Shown here one piece after another: positions 21,910-32,901 of a DNA stretch of 64,000 nt. The notes beneath the pieces are model-generated. The model was not told the origin of the DNA. It did no database searches and saw only the letters and a list, made by a program, of their open reading frames with translations. The stretch lies in contig JADNRZ010000002.1 of assembly GCA_015501605.1 (NCBI GenBank), positions 2,232,001 through 2,296,000 on the forward strand, read 5' to 3'. Positions within the stretch are counted from its first letter, which is position 1; every line of letters starts with the position of its first letter. This DNA comes from Panaeolus papilionaceus (lineage: Eukaryota; Basidiomycota; Agaricomycetes; Agaricales). The position numbers and the translations under genes are program-made.

Positions 21910-24536
21910 ATGAGTTCGCGACCTTCAAGATCTTCAAGTATTCCTATACCACGCAATGCATCTACTTCTAGTTCATCTAGAAATATAGAATCTGTTATTT
22001 CGATACCTTTTATTCCTTCTTCTAGGCATCAACCTCCAACCTCTCCAACCAACATCACAGGTCGAAGTGTTCCAGATGTCAGAAGGGTTGCTTCGCATGC
22101 AACAAGATCTGTGTCTACAACCAGCAACCAACTATCTACTTCTCCAAGTACATCTACACTTCGCTCAACTTCCAGAGTATCAACATTTGAACCAAGGGTT
22201 GTGCGGGGCTCGCCACATGATCATCCTCATGATGCAGAGACATCCACCACCTCTATATCACCCAGTCAAGCCAGGAGGTCTAGCTTAACAACTAGGTCAT
22301 CAGGTCCCCCAAGGCCCGTCGTCCCACAGCACATATTTGCTAAAACCCCAGTATCTTTTGCACGGCCATCTTATCTGGAATTCTGTGCTATGAGACAGCT
22401 TCTCCAGACGGACCCTCTACCAGGACCCATTCCTAGCCGAAAGGCATCATCAATCTCAAATACTAGGCCTCAGATCTATGCACCTTCTTATTCCCCTTCT
22501 GACGAAGACGATGGTGTCCAGACACCGCCTCTCATCCCGCGAAGCGTTCCTGCTGCGACACCTGCTCCCCCACGTCAGAAAATTCTGCTTCCATCACGCT
22601 GGAGTGAACTAGATCGTCATCCAAATTTAACTTTGGGGCATGACGGTCGAGAGGTTTCTTATACCGGTTTGTGGGCTGTTTATTTTGGGCTGTCATGTTC
22701 TTATTCTCGCTGTAGGGACTGTCATGAACGGGGACAAGGATGCCGCCGCTATCCGTACACAACACCAGATACACCCTGCGTGCGGTATATACTACTATGA
22801 AATTGCAATTATGGGAAAGGAGCAAAAAGCGTTTGTTTTTTTCTGGGTTATTCCCATGGAATGTCGCTGACATGGCCCCTTAGACACATTACAATAGGGT
22901 AAACATGCAAACTGTATGTCCTCTTAAAAGATTAATTTCGCCCCTTTTTAGATTTGCCAGTCGTTCTGTCAAATTTACCCGTTTGCCAGGCTGGGAACTC
23001 TGCTCATGGGGTTATTATGGAGAAAATGGCCGTGCATTATCCGGTGATAAAGAGGGAAGTGCATATGGACAACCGTTTGGAGGTGTGTTTTCAAGCCTGT
23101 CCAGCGAATTGTCTATCGACTTGTTTTAACGCACCGTTTTAGTGGGAGATATCATCGGTTGTGGGATCGACTTCACCGCGAACAAGGCATTCTATACGAA
23201 AAACGGAATTTTCATTGGTACGACTACCGCATGAGCATTTGTACTCGGTTCCACTAATTTCACCTACAGGGGACGTTTTCCATGGCATTGGAAGGGATTT
23301 TGATTTTGATTTGTACCCGTCAATTGGTCTTCTTCGTCATGGAGAGGTGATTCGTGCAAACTTCGGTCAAGATCCCTTCAAATTCGACATCGATCATGTT
23401 GTTCAGCAACAACAAACCGCCATGTGGAGCAAAATTTTAGCCACTCCTCTCGATCGCACGGTTTTGACAGGTCATCGAAAGACTCCTGTAGGCTCCATCG
23501 CTTCGATAACAAACGATACTGAAGAAAAACCTGCTTTATCTGCCGATGAAGAACGAGAGGTTCTCAACAAACTTGTGATGTCGTATCTCATTCATCACGG
23601 CTACATCCGAACAGCGAAATTGTTCGAAAAGCGTAAAGATGCACTCCATAAAGAAGATACACCTAGCTCATTCAAGGACATGGACGTAGAGATGAGCAAC
23701 GGTGCTTCTTCCAGCATCAACGGACATGGCGGAGGTGGCATCGAAGCACGAACGCAAGTTGTGAACGCAGTTTTGCGCCGTGATGTGGTTTCCGCTATCG
23801 AAGGCACCCGAAAACATTTCCCTGATGTTTTGGAGGCAGATGGCCACCTCATGTTCATCAAGCTTCGGTGCCGTAGGTTTATTGAGCTGATTCTGGAAAC
23901 GGCGGAGATAAAGAAGAAGATGAAGAGCCTCGAAAAAGAGGTTCAGCCCTTAGCCCGCGTCGACACTGGGATCTCATCAGAAGCCTGGGATGAAGAAATG
24001 AGCATGGATATCGACGACGATGCACCAGGACCTTTCATGGTAGCTTCGAACAACTCAAATGTTGGTCTCAACCAGGAGTCTTCTGGCAGAGAAATGGACG
24101 GAGAAAGCTACGAGACTGCAGCAGCCCGGTATGAGACTGCTCTGAATTCCGCAATAGCATACGGACAGGAGCTCTCAGATGACGCTCAAGCAGACCCTAG
24201 GCCAGAAGTTCAAGACCTATTTAAGACGACGTTTGGCATCGTAGCCTGGGAGGATCCATTGGAGGCCGGAAGTCCTATTGCTCGTTTAGTGGGACCAGAA
24301 TCACGGTTTGCATTGGCCAATGAATTGAACGAGGCTATCCTTAGTAAGTTTGGCAATAATTCGTGTGAGTTGCACAATAGCTTTAACACTGTATCTCAGA
24401 GTCCCAAGGATACCCTGCCAGGCCAGCCCTCGAAACATTGTATCGTCAGGCGTCTACGTGTATCACAGAACTTGCCTTACAAGGTGTCGGTCAGGCTGCC
24501 TTTGCAGATGTGTCACGAGAGTTTCTAGAGTTGTAG
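21910..24536 (+). CDS. RanBPM/Gid1-like SPRY-LisH-CTLH-CRA protein of the GID/CTLH ubiquitin ligase
   Basis: Model join(21910..22666, 22716..22830, 22884..22898, 22952..23082, 23143..23217, 23270..24343, 24400..24536), 767 residues. Residues 1-220 are Ser/Arg/Pro-rich and disordered. The SPRY domain (about 235-395) contains PSRWSELDRHP, CGIYYYEIAI, RLPGWELCSWGYYGENGRA, GDIIGCGIDFTANKAFYTKNG and GRDFDFDLYPSIGL. The LisH motif is at about 462-490 (LVMSYLIHHGYIRTAKLFEK), followed by CTLH and CRA helices, with RPALETLYRQASTCI at the end. The orthologues (yeast Vid30/Gid1, human RANBP9) scaffold the GID/CTLH E3 ligase that degrades gluconeogenic enzymes and other substrates. A 15-nt exon (22884..22898) restores the SPRY strand KAHITIGFAS. 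Divergent with Ump1, another ubiquitin-proteasome gene, which may be coincidence. Confidence 0.93.
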
Positions 24537-24626
24537 TCTGCTTGACGACCCGACTTCGGTTTCGTCAACATGTCCTCGTTGTGGTATATGTGTTGTTTCT
24601 GTATCTGGCCCATGTATGTGTTGTTA

Positions 24627-25881
24627 TTACAAGTTGTATATTGGTAGAAGTTTGTCCAATGACAGCCACTGTCGGCATAGTGGACATTCGGCCTGCCAAA
24701 GAAACTGTCAGCATAAAACGTCAGGATGAGAATCGCTATGTTACTTTTTCTCTCCCCCACCCCACAATACAGTTCCAGCAAAACAGATGACCGCATTCTG
24801 TTGCGCAACTATCTGTCCGCTCTTCCAAGCATAGCGTACAGCTCCTTGAAGCACGACTGGACTCCGGAATTAAGGAGAAGTCTAATGCAGTCCCTTCATC
24901 CTCCTCCGCCGTCTTGGCCATCTCACTCTCGGGATGGATATCAAGGAGAGAGGAGATAGGCCTATCGTCCAGAAACTGAGAATTGAGATCTAGAGCCACA
25001 GAACGTTTCCCAGACGTATCAGCTTCCATGTGCGACTCTTTTACAAAGGATATTAGACGATGGAGCAATCTGACGGCGATCATAATTCCCAATAATGAAT
25101 ATGAGGGTGGCCTTATTTGAGGATTTTCGGGTATGGACGTGACCTTGGACAAATATAAGTGGTGAAACATTGGATGCACGGTAATTGATTCGTACCAGTC
25201 GGACCCCCAACAACCTTTTGGCAAGGTCATAGTATGTTCCCTTGAGGTAGAATATCGCAAGGTTAACTTCGCTGGCTATTTCAAGTGTAGAGGGTAATCT
25301 CTTCAGCCACGCAGCAAGCTTTGGACGACTGTGGGCTAAAGAGGCGCTCTGACCCCAACGACCTAGTAGATAAACTGGTAGTGATGACGAAACGATCAAG
25401 AATACCCTTAGAAGAGGAGCAGGCGGAAGGGATCTGGTGAAGGGTGAACACTGCCAGATATCGGTGTATTCTTCACCAAGAGTTTGGACGGCTAGATGTA
25501 CGAGTATCAAGACTCCAACGCGAAACAAGTAATAATCACAAGCTTTACCTCTACCAGTGGTCAACCCATAGTACAGCAACTTGGTCAGCAGATCGACTTC
25601 CTTGTCCCAACGTGTAAGCCACCTAGTGCCTGTTGTGAGGTTATGAGCACAGAAATGGTTATAAATACGTTAACGGACCAAGCCATGAACGCAACACGTT
25701 TTCAGCTTGTTCCTTGAGTGTGGAGAGGTGATACAGGTCTCGTTGGTTTGCTCTGACTATGATTCAATGTGCAATATTTATTAAGAATAATGTTATAAAA
25801 GATTTAAGAAGCTAAATACCAACCTATCTGGGCTTGTTGTGCATCAGGAAACAAGAGAGTTGGGGTAGTTGGTGAACTCAT
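24627..25881 (-). CDS. PEX10: Peroxin 10, RING-finger peroxisomal E3 ligase
   Basis: Six exons, complement(join(24627..24692, 24745..25143, 25196..25491, 25549..25629, 25679..25756, 25824..25881)), 325 residues, the usual Pex10 size. Pex10 is a membrane RING ligase that, with Pex2 and Pex12, ubiquitinates the Pex5 import receptor. The N-terminal half has the Pex2/10/12 helices ([65 protein letters not shown]). The C-terminal C3HC4 RING at about 273-314 reads CTLC ... [13 protein letters not shown] ... CPLC. ATG 25881 is the first in frame. It shares 142 bp with divergent Mgr2, and its stop is 90 bp from that of RanBPM. Confidence 0.95.
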
Positions 25882-26023
25882 TGTGGGTGAAGTTAAAGGA
25901 ATTACGAGTCCGGCTATCTTTAGCTTTGTTGATGCCCGGTTTGTTAATTGACCACAATTTGTTTGTTCAACTCTTTGCAGCTCATTCAATTACCACGACG
26001 TAGTAGAAGAGAAAGTCTCCAAA

Positions 26024-26622
26024 ATGCCACCTCCGCCACAACATATGCATTCGGGAGGAGAAGGCCCTACTATCTTTCAGAAAAGTATGTTAAAATTATC
26101 GGCATCTCAAAAACGTGTTTAAACTAAACTCGTTCTTATGATGTAGTGAAGTAAGAGTTCTCAGCAACAGGCGTGTTTTCCCGTATATTGACCAGCTTTA
26201 GGATGGGTGCCCTTATGGGTGGTGGTGTTGGTTTGACAATTGGTTTTATCTTCGGTTCATACAGCATCATTAGGTGTGTAGTCGTTCCAATTTCTCTTTG
26301 GAAGTGTTTGTTCATGATAAACTAGGGGAGGAGCAGGTCCTCGCGGCGCTCTGGCAACACTTTCTCAGTATATGCTTAGCAGTGCGGCCACCTTTTCCTT
26401 CTTCCTTTCCATTGGATCGGTAAGCGAAGGATATCAGCTATTTATTGACCACCACTCACCTAGTTGTAGGTTATTCGTAGCGATAGCCTCGTCCCACCAC
26501 ATATTCAGGCAGCCCAAATGCAGCTTGCGTCGAGCATTCGTTCCAGGTCAGAGGGTGCCGCTCTTATGAGGGCTCGTTGGGAAGCCGAGAGAAGGCGCCT
26601 TGCCCAGTCTCACTCTAAATAA
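26024..26622 (+). CDS. MGR2: Mgr2/Romo1-like TIM23-associated inner-membrane protein
   Basis: Five exons, join(26024..26084, 26147..26150, 26202..26273, 26326..26419, 26470..26622), 127 residues. Mgr2 couples the presequence translocase TIM23 and gates lateral release in the mitochondrial inner membrane; the animal homologue is Romo1. The sequence has two predicted membrane segments, the first Gly-rich (MGALMGGGVGLTIGFIFGSY) and the second after GAGPRGALATLSQYML, as in the family, and a basic C-terminal extension (RARWEAERRRLAQ). The second coding exon is only 4 nt (TGAA), needed to join the Q-K codons to the K-M of KMGALMG. All five junctions are GT-AG and the frame closes exactly. Confidence 0.9.
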
Positions 26623-26827
26623 AACGGTTTCCACCTCTCTTAATCTGTATCTGATGCTAATCTAGCTTTTATACCGTGTCCAAGCCCGGTACTTTGACGT
26701 GCATTCGCATGGAGATGGGAGCACAATAATCAAATTATGCCACGAAACAATGAAATGCGCGTATTAAAAACAAGTATGCGAACTGAAACCATGCTATCTA
26801 GGAATACGATACATGCAGGCAAATAGC

Positions 26828-28420
26828 TTAGAAGAACTCCCTGGCATATCTGCGTCTGCGGCCACCCCTCTGTTGCTCCTTTTGCTGTTGCTGCTTGCCC
26901 TTGCCTTGTTGCTGTTGACCTTTCTGCTGTTGGCCCTTACCGGCACCACCCTTGTTTGCGGCTCCGTTATTGGCAGTAGCAGCAGCACCTCCTTTGGCGT
27001 TAGCAGCGGAGCCGTTTGCACCACTAGCTGCTGCACCCTTTCCGCTTGCAGCAGCTCCGTTTGCGTTTGCAGCAGCTCCGCTGGAAGCAGCAGCAGCAGC
27101 CCCAGTTGCTGTGGCGTCGGCACCAGACCCGGCAGCGGCTTGGCCATCGTTGGTAATCGTGAACTAAAATCCAATGAGTGTCAAGTTATGACATGTATCT
27201 GAAAGGACTCACATAGACCGCGTCGTCGAGGGAGCCGTGTTGAGCGATAGGTACGAGGACGGGTTGATGGTTAGCTGCGGTATTGATTGACGAAAGCTTG
27301 TAGACGCCGGCGGGCAATCCATCAGCCACATCCGCTGTCAGGATGCCATTGACAGCTGCATCGTTCAAGCCCTTGAAAAATGCAAATTTCTTGGGGTCTG
27401 TGGGAGTAGTCTGATCCAGAGCTGTGAGGGATTCAACGACGACGTGCGAGTGGCCAATGATCTGCCCTTGCGCGTTAACTGTCTGGGGAGCAGCAAAGTA
27501 GTTCTCTTGTGCATTCACAAAGGCGCCAGTCTGGAAGTTGGCGACGGCCATTTGAATCGTGAATGCCGTGTTGGCCTTGATGGATGTATCACCGTTCTTA
27601 GGGAACACGAATTTAGCCGAGGGCATGTTGTCGCTCGAAGGAATGACACCCATAGGTGCTGGATTGCATGAGCCTGTGGTAATCTGTTTGCCGTTTGTAA
27701 TGGGCAGGTTGGGTACAGTCAAGCAAAAGTTGATGAAGTTGTTCTTCGATGTCAGGGACGCAACTTGACCTAGTGGAAACATCAGAATGGGGGAAATATT
27801 TGCAACCCAAGTGATTTACCTGCTGTTGGGACATCTGATGTGATCAAGTCAGCGCCATGATTGAGTATTCATATATATAGATGCCTTACCTTGGCCATCA
27901 TCTGCAAAGCCTGTAGCAATCACCTTGGGATCGAGCGCTAAGACGGTCGGTGAGTTGAGCTGAATCTGACATTGCAGGATGAACACTTACTGAGAGACGA
28001 TTGGGGATCACTATCGTCTGCAGCCCCAGCCGCGGCTCCGTTGTTTGCATTCGCTCCGTTGTTTGCACCACTATTGGCTGAAGCGGTTGCGTTATTGTTA
28101 CCGCCGTTAGCGAGTACCTTTCCCGTATTAGCGGAGCCTGCTCCAGCAGCACCCTAACAATATGATATTAGTAGTGATCGCATGTGAGAAGCAAAAAGCT
28201 TTACTGCTGCGCCTTGATTCGAGTTTTTCCCGTTATTTGAAGAATTTGAGTTGTTGTTCTTCTGTTGCCCGTTGTTTCCACCAGCCCCCTTGTTGGGTTG
28301 GAATCTGGAACCACCGCGATTTTTCTGGACATTGCGGTTGTTCTGTTGCTGTTGTTGTTGAGTGGCAGCAGTGACAGAGAGAGCCAGAGAGACGGCGATG
28401 AAAAGGATCGAGGTCTTCAT
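26828..28420 (-). CDS. Secreted protein, conserved Agaricomycete domain with Asn/Ala/Gly-rich flanks (copy A)
   Basis: Six exons, complement(join(26828..27163, 27213..27769, 27820..27834, 27890..27937, 27991..28153, 28205..28420)), 444 residues. A signal peptide (MKTSILFIAVSLALSVTAA) is followed by a Gln/Asn/Gly-rich tract, then a conserved domain of about 200 residues beginning with LDPKVIATGFADDGQ and containing NNFINFC, GSCNPAPMGVIPS, ENYFAAPQTVNAQGQIIGHSHVVVE, LDQTTPTDPKKFAFFKGLN, LPAGVYKLSSINTAANHQPV and AQHGSLDDAVYF. An Ala/Gly/Lys/Gln-rich C-terminal tail ends in GRRRRYARELF. I know this domain from many mushroom secretomes; some database entries oddly label it ribosomal protein S17, which the sequence does not support. 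The function is unknown. A paralogue lies 4 kb to the right. Confidence 0.8.
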
Positions 28421-29422
28421 TGTAAAAGAGTGGAAAAAGTTCGGGTAAAATGAAGAAAGTATTGAAATACCAGGAAATGCAGGCTAGCCGCAAAACGATA
28501 CCTGATCGCGAAAGGGGGAAAGGGGGAGAAGGTTGAAAAGAAAAGGCAAACAGTGACGAAGAACGAAACGTGAGAGAGGGGAAGAAAAACCCAGCCTTGT
28601 TTTATAGGAAATGAGATTGCTACCGCTTGTCGACGTCGTTTATTTGAGGAGCATCGAAGTATAAATAGACGCTCTACTGCTCTTTGAGTCTCCCACCGAC
28701 TGTACTGTTTCCACCTGGGAACGACTTAGAAGGGATGCCGTTTCTAATGCGAAAAGACTAATTATAGAAGAGTGTCTGCTAACTGTTCGCGCTCATCACC
28801 TTACTGATTGATATTTGAGAACCTTTCTCTATGAAAAGGAGTTGTTCTAAGTGGTCTGCGGAAGTGCTTACGCCTGGAACCTTCTGCATCAGTAGAACAA
28901 AAAACCCTGGATAATGTAATTCATTTCTTAGCTTTTACGTGTACTAATAGTAAATTTGAGTGCCGGAGGAGGGAATATCAAGACGTACCGGCGTGTGCCT
29001 AAGAATAGGAGTAATATAACAGTCTCCTTAGCGATGTACACGAATAAACCTTCTTGAAACCTCTTCACCCGTTCACTATTATTACACGGTTGTGTTGATA
29101 TCAAGATGAGAAATGATGAGAAAGAATGTTATTAATGTATTTCCACCATGCTCGCACTCTGTGCCGTGCAACCGCCTTGAAACCCATCAACAAGCGTTGT
29201 ATTTTTGAACGTGCGCAGGATGATGGTGTAGCTATTTTTATCTGCTCCGTATCTAAAAATAGTATGCCGAGATCACGTGTCGCCTGACACTGCAATCTCG
29301 GGATCACCTTCCCTCTGTTTAAATAAATCACTTTCTAAGTTGACCGCTGTCGGGATTTCATTGATTATCTTGCATACAACTTTGACAAACTACAGACAGA
29401 CGCTCATAGAGCATTGAAGCTG
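28421..29422. other. Intergenic region with promoter of secreted gene A
   Basis: About 1 kb between divergent genes. Apart from the minus-strand TATAAAA at 28600-28606, it has a plus-strand TATAAATA at 28660-28667 about 760 bp before the next rightward ATG, too far for a simple promoter of that gene. No open frame above 76 codons and no RNA gene was recognised. Confidence 0.45.
28600..28606 (-). promoter_or_regulatory. TATA box of secreted gene A
   Basis: TATAAAA on the minus strand lies about 180 bases upstream of the ATG at 28420, leaving a leader of roughly 150 bases. The leader between is purine-rich on the plus strand (CT-rich in the transcript). Confidence 0.5.
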
Positions 29423-30564
29423 ATGTCGGACTTTTTGGAAACCATTGTCGTGGATGCGGTGTGTCCTTCATTCAAGTTGGCGTATCAAAGTTCAAAATTA
29501 ATAGCCTATTTTTAATAGATTCTGTTTGATATGGATGGGTAAGTCATTGTTGCTAGTCGACTATGATCAAAGATTTTTCCCTGGGCTTCTTCCTTTTTAT
29601 TCTCACATATACAACCATTCTCTTGAAATATGTGCAACTTGCTCACTCTACCCTAGGACTCTCATTGATTCTACCCCAGGAGTTTTAAAAGCTTGGCAAA
29701 CCTTTGCTTCAGATTATGCGCTGGGTGATTCAGCCGCTATCGCGCATGCCACCCATGGTCGCCGCCTTTACGACACTTTCAAGGAGTATTGCAAGATCGA
29801 TGATGAGGAGAAACTACTGGTGAGTATCATACTATGAACCACCTAAAAACCTTGATGCTGACTTAAGCAGGCAGAAATTGATAGATTTGAAGACGAGGTT
29901 ATTCAAGGCGGTCCAGCTGCGCTGCCAGGCGCTATTGATCTGACTTCCAAGGTAGGTGTGAAATTGACTTGGAGTGCGCAAATTATTTATCTCCGACTCT
30001 GTCACCAATTCAGCTTGTTTCCCATCCCTTCACAGCAGCAAGATGGTCCATAGTTACCTCTGGTACATTTCGGTCTTCTATACGGATTATATGGGTAATA
30101 ACAAATTCCAGCGTCCAACAAATACGCCCCTAGGGCATTAGAGCGTTCTGGAATACCGATACCAGCACTGGGGATGGTTACTTCAAACGATGTTGTGGCC
30201 GGGAAGCCCAATCCTGCCCCATATCTCAAAGGAGCCGACCTCTGCGGTATTGAAGCGCGAAAGTGTGCGTTGTGTTACGCATTTTCTCTGGGAATAGATG
30301 CTGATGCGAACCCGTAGGTTTGGTTGTTGAAGACGCCATATCGGGCCTAATGTCGGGGCGGGCGGCAAACGCTGTAACACTTGCTGTGTGTACTTCAACC
30401 TCTGCGGATATTCTGATCGCAGGCGCTAAACCGGACTACATTGTGCAAGATCTTTCAAAGTGCGTGCTGCTGATTGTCGATATTGCGTTTTATTGACTGC
30501 TTATAGGGTATCAATCGATGTTGTGGACGGGAGAATACATGTTAGCATCCAGCAGACCCGCTGA
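29423..30564 (+). CDS. HAD-superfamily phosphatase (glycerol-/sugar-phosphate phosphatase type)
   Basis: Eight exons, join(29423..29458, 29519..29538, 29657..29819, 29871..29951, 30014..30062, 30112..30264, 30318..30459, 30507..30564), 233 residues, divisible by three. All HAD motifs are visible: motif I LFDMDGTLIDS with the nucleophile Asp and acid/base Asp, motif II SIVTSAS, the motif III lysine in GKPNPAPYLKGA, and motif IV VVEDAISGLMSGRAA. The cap is a helical four-helix type, as in yeast glycerol-3-phosphatases Gpp1/2 and 2-deoxyglucose-6-phosphatases. The exact substrate is not clear. The 118-nt intron after motif I is long for this window. It sits between the two secreted paralogues with no evident functional tie. 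Confidence 0.9.
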
Positions 30565-31182
30565 AAGCATCGTCCTGGTTTTGTATTTTCAGTTCCAAAG
30601 GTATGGGTCTTGGGTATCTTTCCAGACTACAATGACGAATCGGCTATCAATCGGAGGCGTTGCGACAGCAGAAACGACATGCAACCTCCGTGTTTGATGA
30701 AATGAAAGGTCGATCCATAGTATTGGGACTATTTAGTGAGGATATAATGACAGTGCAAAGGGATGAGCTTGGTTTGCTTGGAAGTGGGTCATCGACGCAG
30801 GGTTACACCATCAGACGCAGCGCTCAAGGGGCAGTTCAATCCGAAGCCTTGGGATACATGGCAGCGTGAGCATCAGCACCCAGCGGTTTGGATTCCATGC
30901 ACAGCAACACCGAATCCAACAAAAGCCCAGACAAGAGATGCAAGGGATTTTATCTAAACATTTGATGTGATCAAAGCCAGTCCGTGAACGGGCGGAGTAG
31001 GTTAGGTTCCTAATGGGAATGACTGAGTCCGAACTGGCCGCATATATGAACGAGGGGGTATCCATCTATCTGTTTCTTCGCCCCGCCACTGCTTGGTCAG
31101 TTCACTTTGCCACTACGCGACCTGGTGTCTGCAAATTCTGTTTGTTTCTTTTGTAAAGAACAAATCCGCTCATAAATTCACG
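30565..31182. other. Intergenic region, no gene seen
   Basis: About 620 bp between the phosphatase stop and the second secreted gene. Short frames at 30660-30957 overlap in two frames without motifs. The final 130 bases are likely promoter and leader of secreted gene B. Confidence 0.5.
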
Positions 31183-32774
31183 ATGCAAATCACCTCATTC
31201 ACGATTTTGGTTCTTGCTCTGACCGCCAACGCCCTACCAATCAGGCGTGAAGGCCTCCAGAGCCGTCAAGATGATATTGCTATCCAAAATGGCCAGGATG
31301 CCATCGATCTCAAGTGCGTAAGATTTGAATAGGCTGAGTTATCCCGATATTAAAGCCCTTGAAATAGTGAAAAATTCAAGACTCTTACTGTCGATGCTCC
31401 TTGTACAACTGGGGAAGACGCATGTATTGATGGTCAGTTTGCCAAATGCGATGCAGGAAACAAGTTTTCTATCCTAGGGTGTGCAGCAGGAACAGTGTAA
31501 GTGAAAAAATATCCAGAGGGATAATTGGCTCATCTACTTGCAGATGTGCTGCAATCCCCCTCGAAAACCAGCGTGGGACACTCGTCAACTGTGTTCGTCA
31601 AGAGGATGTGAACGCCCGCATCAGAGCGGTAAATAATCTTATCCCACTATGCACAACATGGTTCCTAACTTTCATAGACTGGAGCCCTCGAAGACAGAAA
31701 TAACAACCGTCGGCAGTCTGGACGAGGACGAGGACGAGGAAGGAACCGTGGCGGAAACAACAACAACAACGCTGGTGGCGCCGCCGGCGGAGATGCTGCT
31801 GCGGGAGATGCTGCCGCTGGAGGAAATGGTGCCAACAATGCTGCAGGAAATGGTGCTGATAACGCTGCCGACAACGCTGCAGGAAATGGTGCCGACAACG
31901 CTGCCAACAATGCTGCAGGAAATGGTGCCGACAACGCTGCCAACAATGCTGCAGGAAATGGTGCCGACAACGCTGCCAACAACGCTGCAGGAAATGGTGC
32001 TGACAACGCTGCCGACAACGCTGCAGGAAACGGCGGAAATAACAACGCGGGAGGTGCAGCAAACGATGACGACCCCCAAACCTCGACCAGTACGTTTTTT
32101 TTAAAAAAAATAAAGAGAGACTGTACATTGACCCATTTTTCTTTCTTTTAGCGCTGAACCCAGATGTTATTGCTCCTGGCTTTGCTAATGATGGCCAGGA
32201 TGTACCTGCAGAAGGTCAAGTTGCATCTCTGACTTCGACCAACAACTTCATCAACTTCTGCCTTGGCAAAACGCTCACAAACGGTCAGCAGATCGTGGAA
32301 GGATCTTGCAACCCCGCACCTATGGGTGATATTCCTGCGAAGGCGAGGATGCCGTCTTCCAAGTTCACCGAGCCCAAGAATGGTGCTACAGTTCCAGCTA
32401 ATCAACCATTCGATGTCAAGATGGCTATCAAGAACCTGGAAACCGGTAACTTCGTCAACGCACAACAGAATTACTTTGCGGCTCCTCAACAACTCAACGC
32501 CCAAGGTATTATCCGTGGACACTCGCATGTCGTCATCGAGCTGCTCGAGGCTCTTGATCAGACTACGCCTCTTGACCCAGAGAAGTTTGCATTCTTCAAA
32601 GGGTTGAATAGTGCAGCAGTTGATGGCATCCTTACTGCGACTGTCGATGATGGCCTCCCTGCTGGATTCTACAGACTGTCTTCCATCAACACAGCATCTA
32701 ATCATCAGCCAGTTCTCGTTCCTGTTGCTCAACACGGTTCTCTCGATGACGTTATCTACTTCACTGTCGAGTAA
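31183..32774 (+). CDS. Secreted paralogue with CBM19-like Cys module, RG patch and tandem repeat (copy B)
   Basis: Five exons, join(31183..31313, 31368..31496, 31544..31628, 31678..32089, 32152..32774), 459 residues. After a signal peptide (MQITSFTILVLALTANA) lies a six-Cys module at about residues 54-105: CTTGEDACIDGQFAKC, then ILGCAAGTVCAAIPL and LVNC. Spacing and the AAGT-C-x3-PL pattern resemble family 19 carbohydrate-binding modules that bind chitin. Then come a short RG-rich patch (SGRGRGRGRNRGG), an Asn/Ala/Gly/Asp tract made of a 12-residue tandem repeat, and the same conserved domain as copy A (NNFINFC, GSCNPAPMGDIP, QNYFAAPQQLNAQGIIRGHSH, LDQTTPLDPEKFAFFKGLN, AQHGSLDDVIYF). Copy B has no introns within the conserved domain, whereas copy A has several near its start. 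The cell wall is a likely site of action by inference. Confidence 0.82.
31840..32033 (+). repeat. 36-bp tandem repeat encoding 12-residue AAGNGADNAA(N/D)N
   Basis: Five full units and a partial unit, nearly identical in sequence, begin GCTGCAGGAAATGGTGC. All six frames are open across the array, which is why long Cys/Arg/His-rich shadow frames appear on both strands. Repeat number is likely polymorphic. Its role is probably a flexible linker between the Cys module and the conserved domain. Confidence 0.85.
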
Positions 32775-32901
32775 ATGTTAGCTACTAGTTCCTGTATACA
32801 ACCCCCGAGCAATGCATAAGTTTCTTGGATGCTTTTTTTTTTATACTAAAAAGGAGAGACGCAAAAAATTGAATTGAATATGATTATACAAAGTTTTGGG
32901 C

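Noticed and set aside
26828..27769. Annotation of the secreted domain as ribosomal protein S17
   Set aside because: The protein has a signal peptide, Asn/Gly/Ala-rich flanks and a 200-residue domain unlike any S17; the label appears to be an inherited database error.
28660..28667. Plus-strand TATAAATA as promoter of the phosphatase gene
   Set aside because: It is about 760 bp from the ATG with no intervening exon evidence; left as an unexplained match in AT-containing intergenic DNA.
31598..32128. Long Cys/Arg/His-rich, Val/Ser-rich and Pro/Ala-rich frames over 31.6-32.1 kb
   Set aside because: All result from the 36-bp repeat being open in every frame; only the Asn/Ala/Gly frame joins the neighbouring exons.
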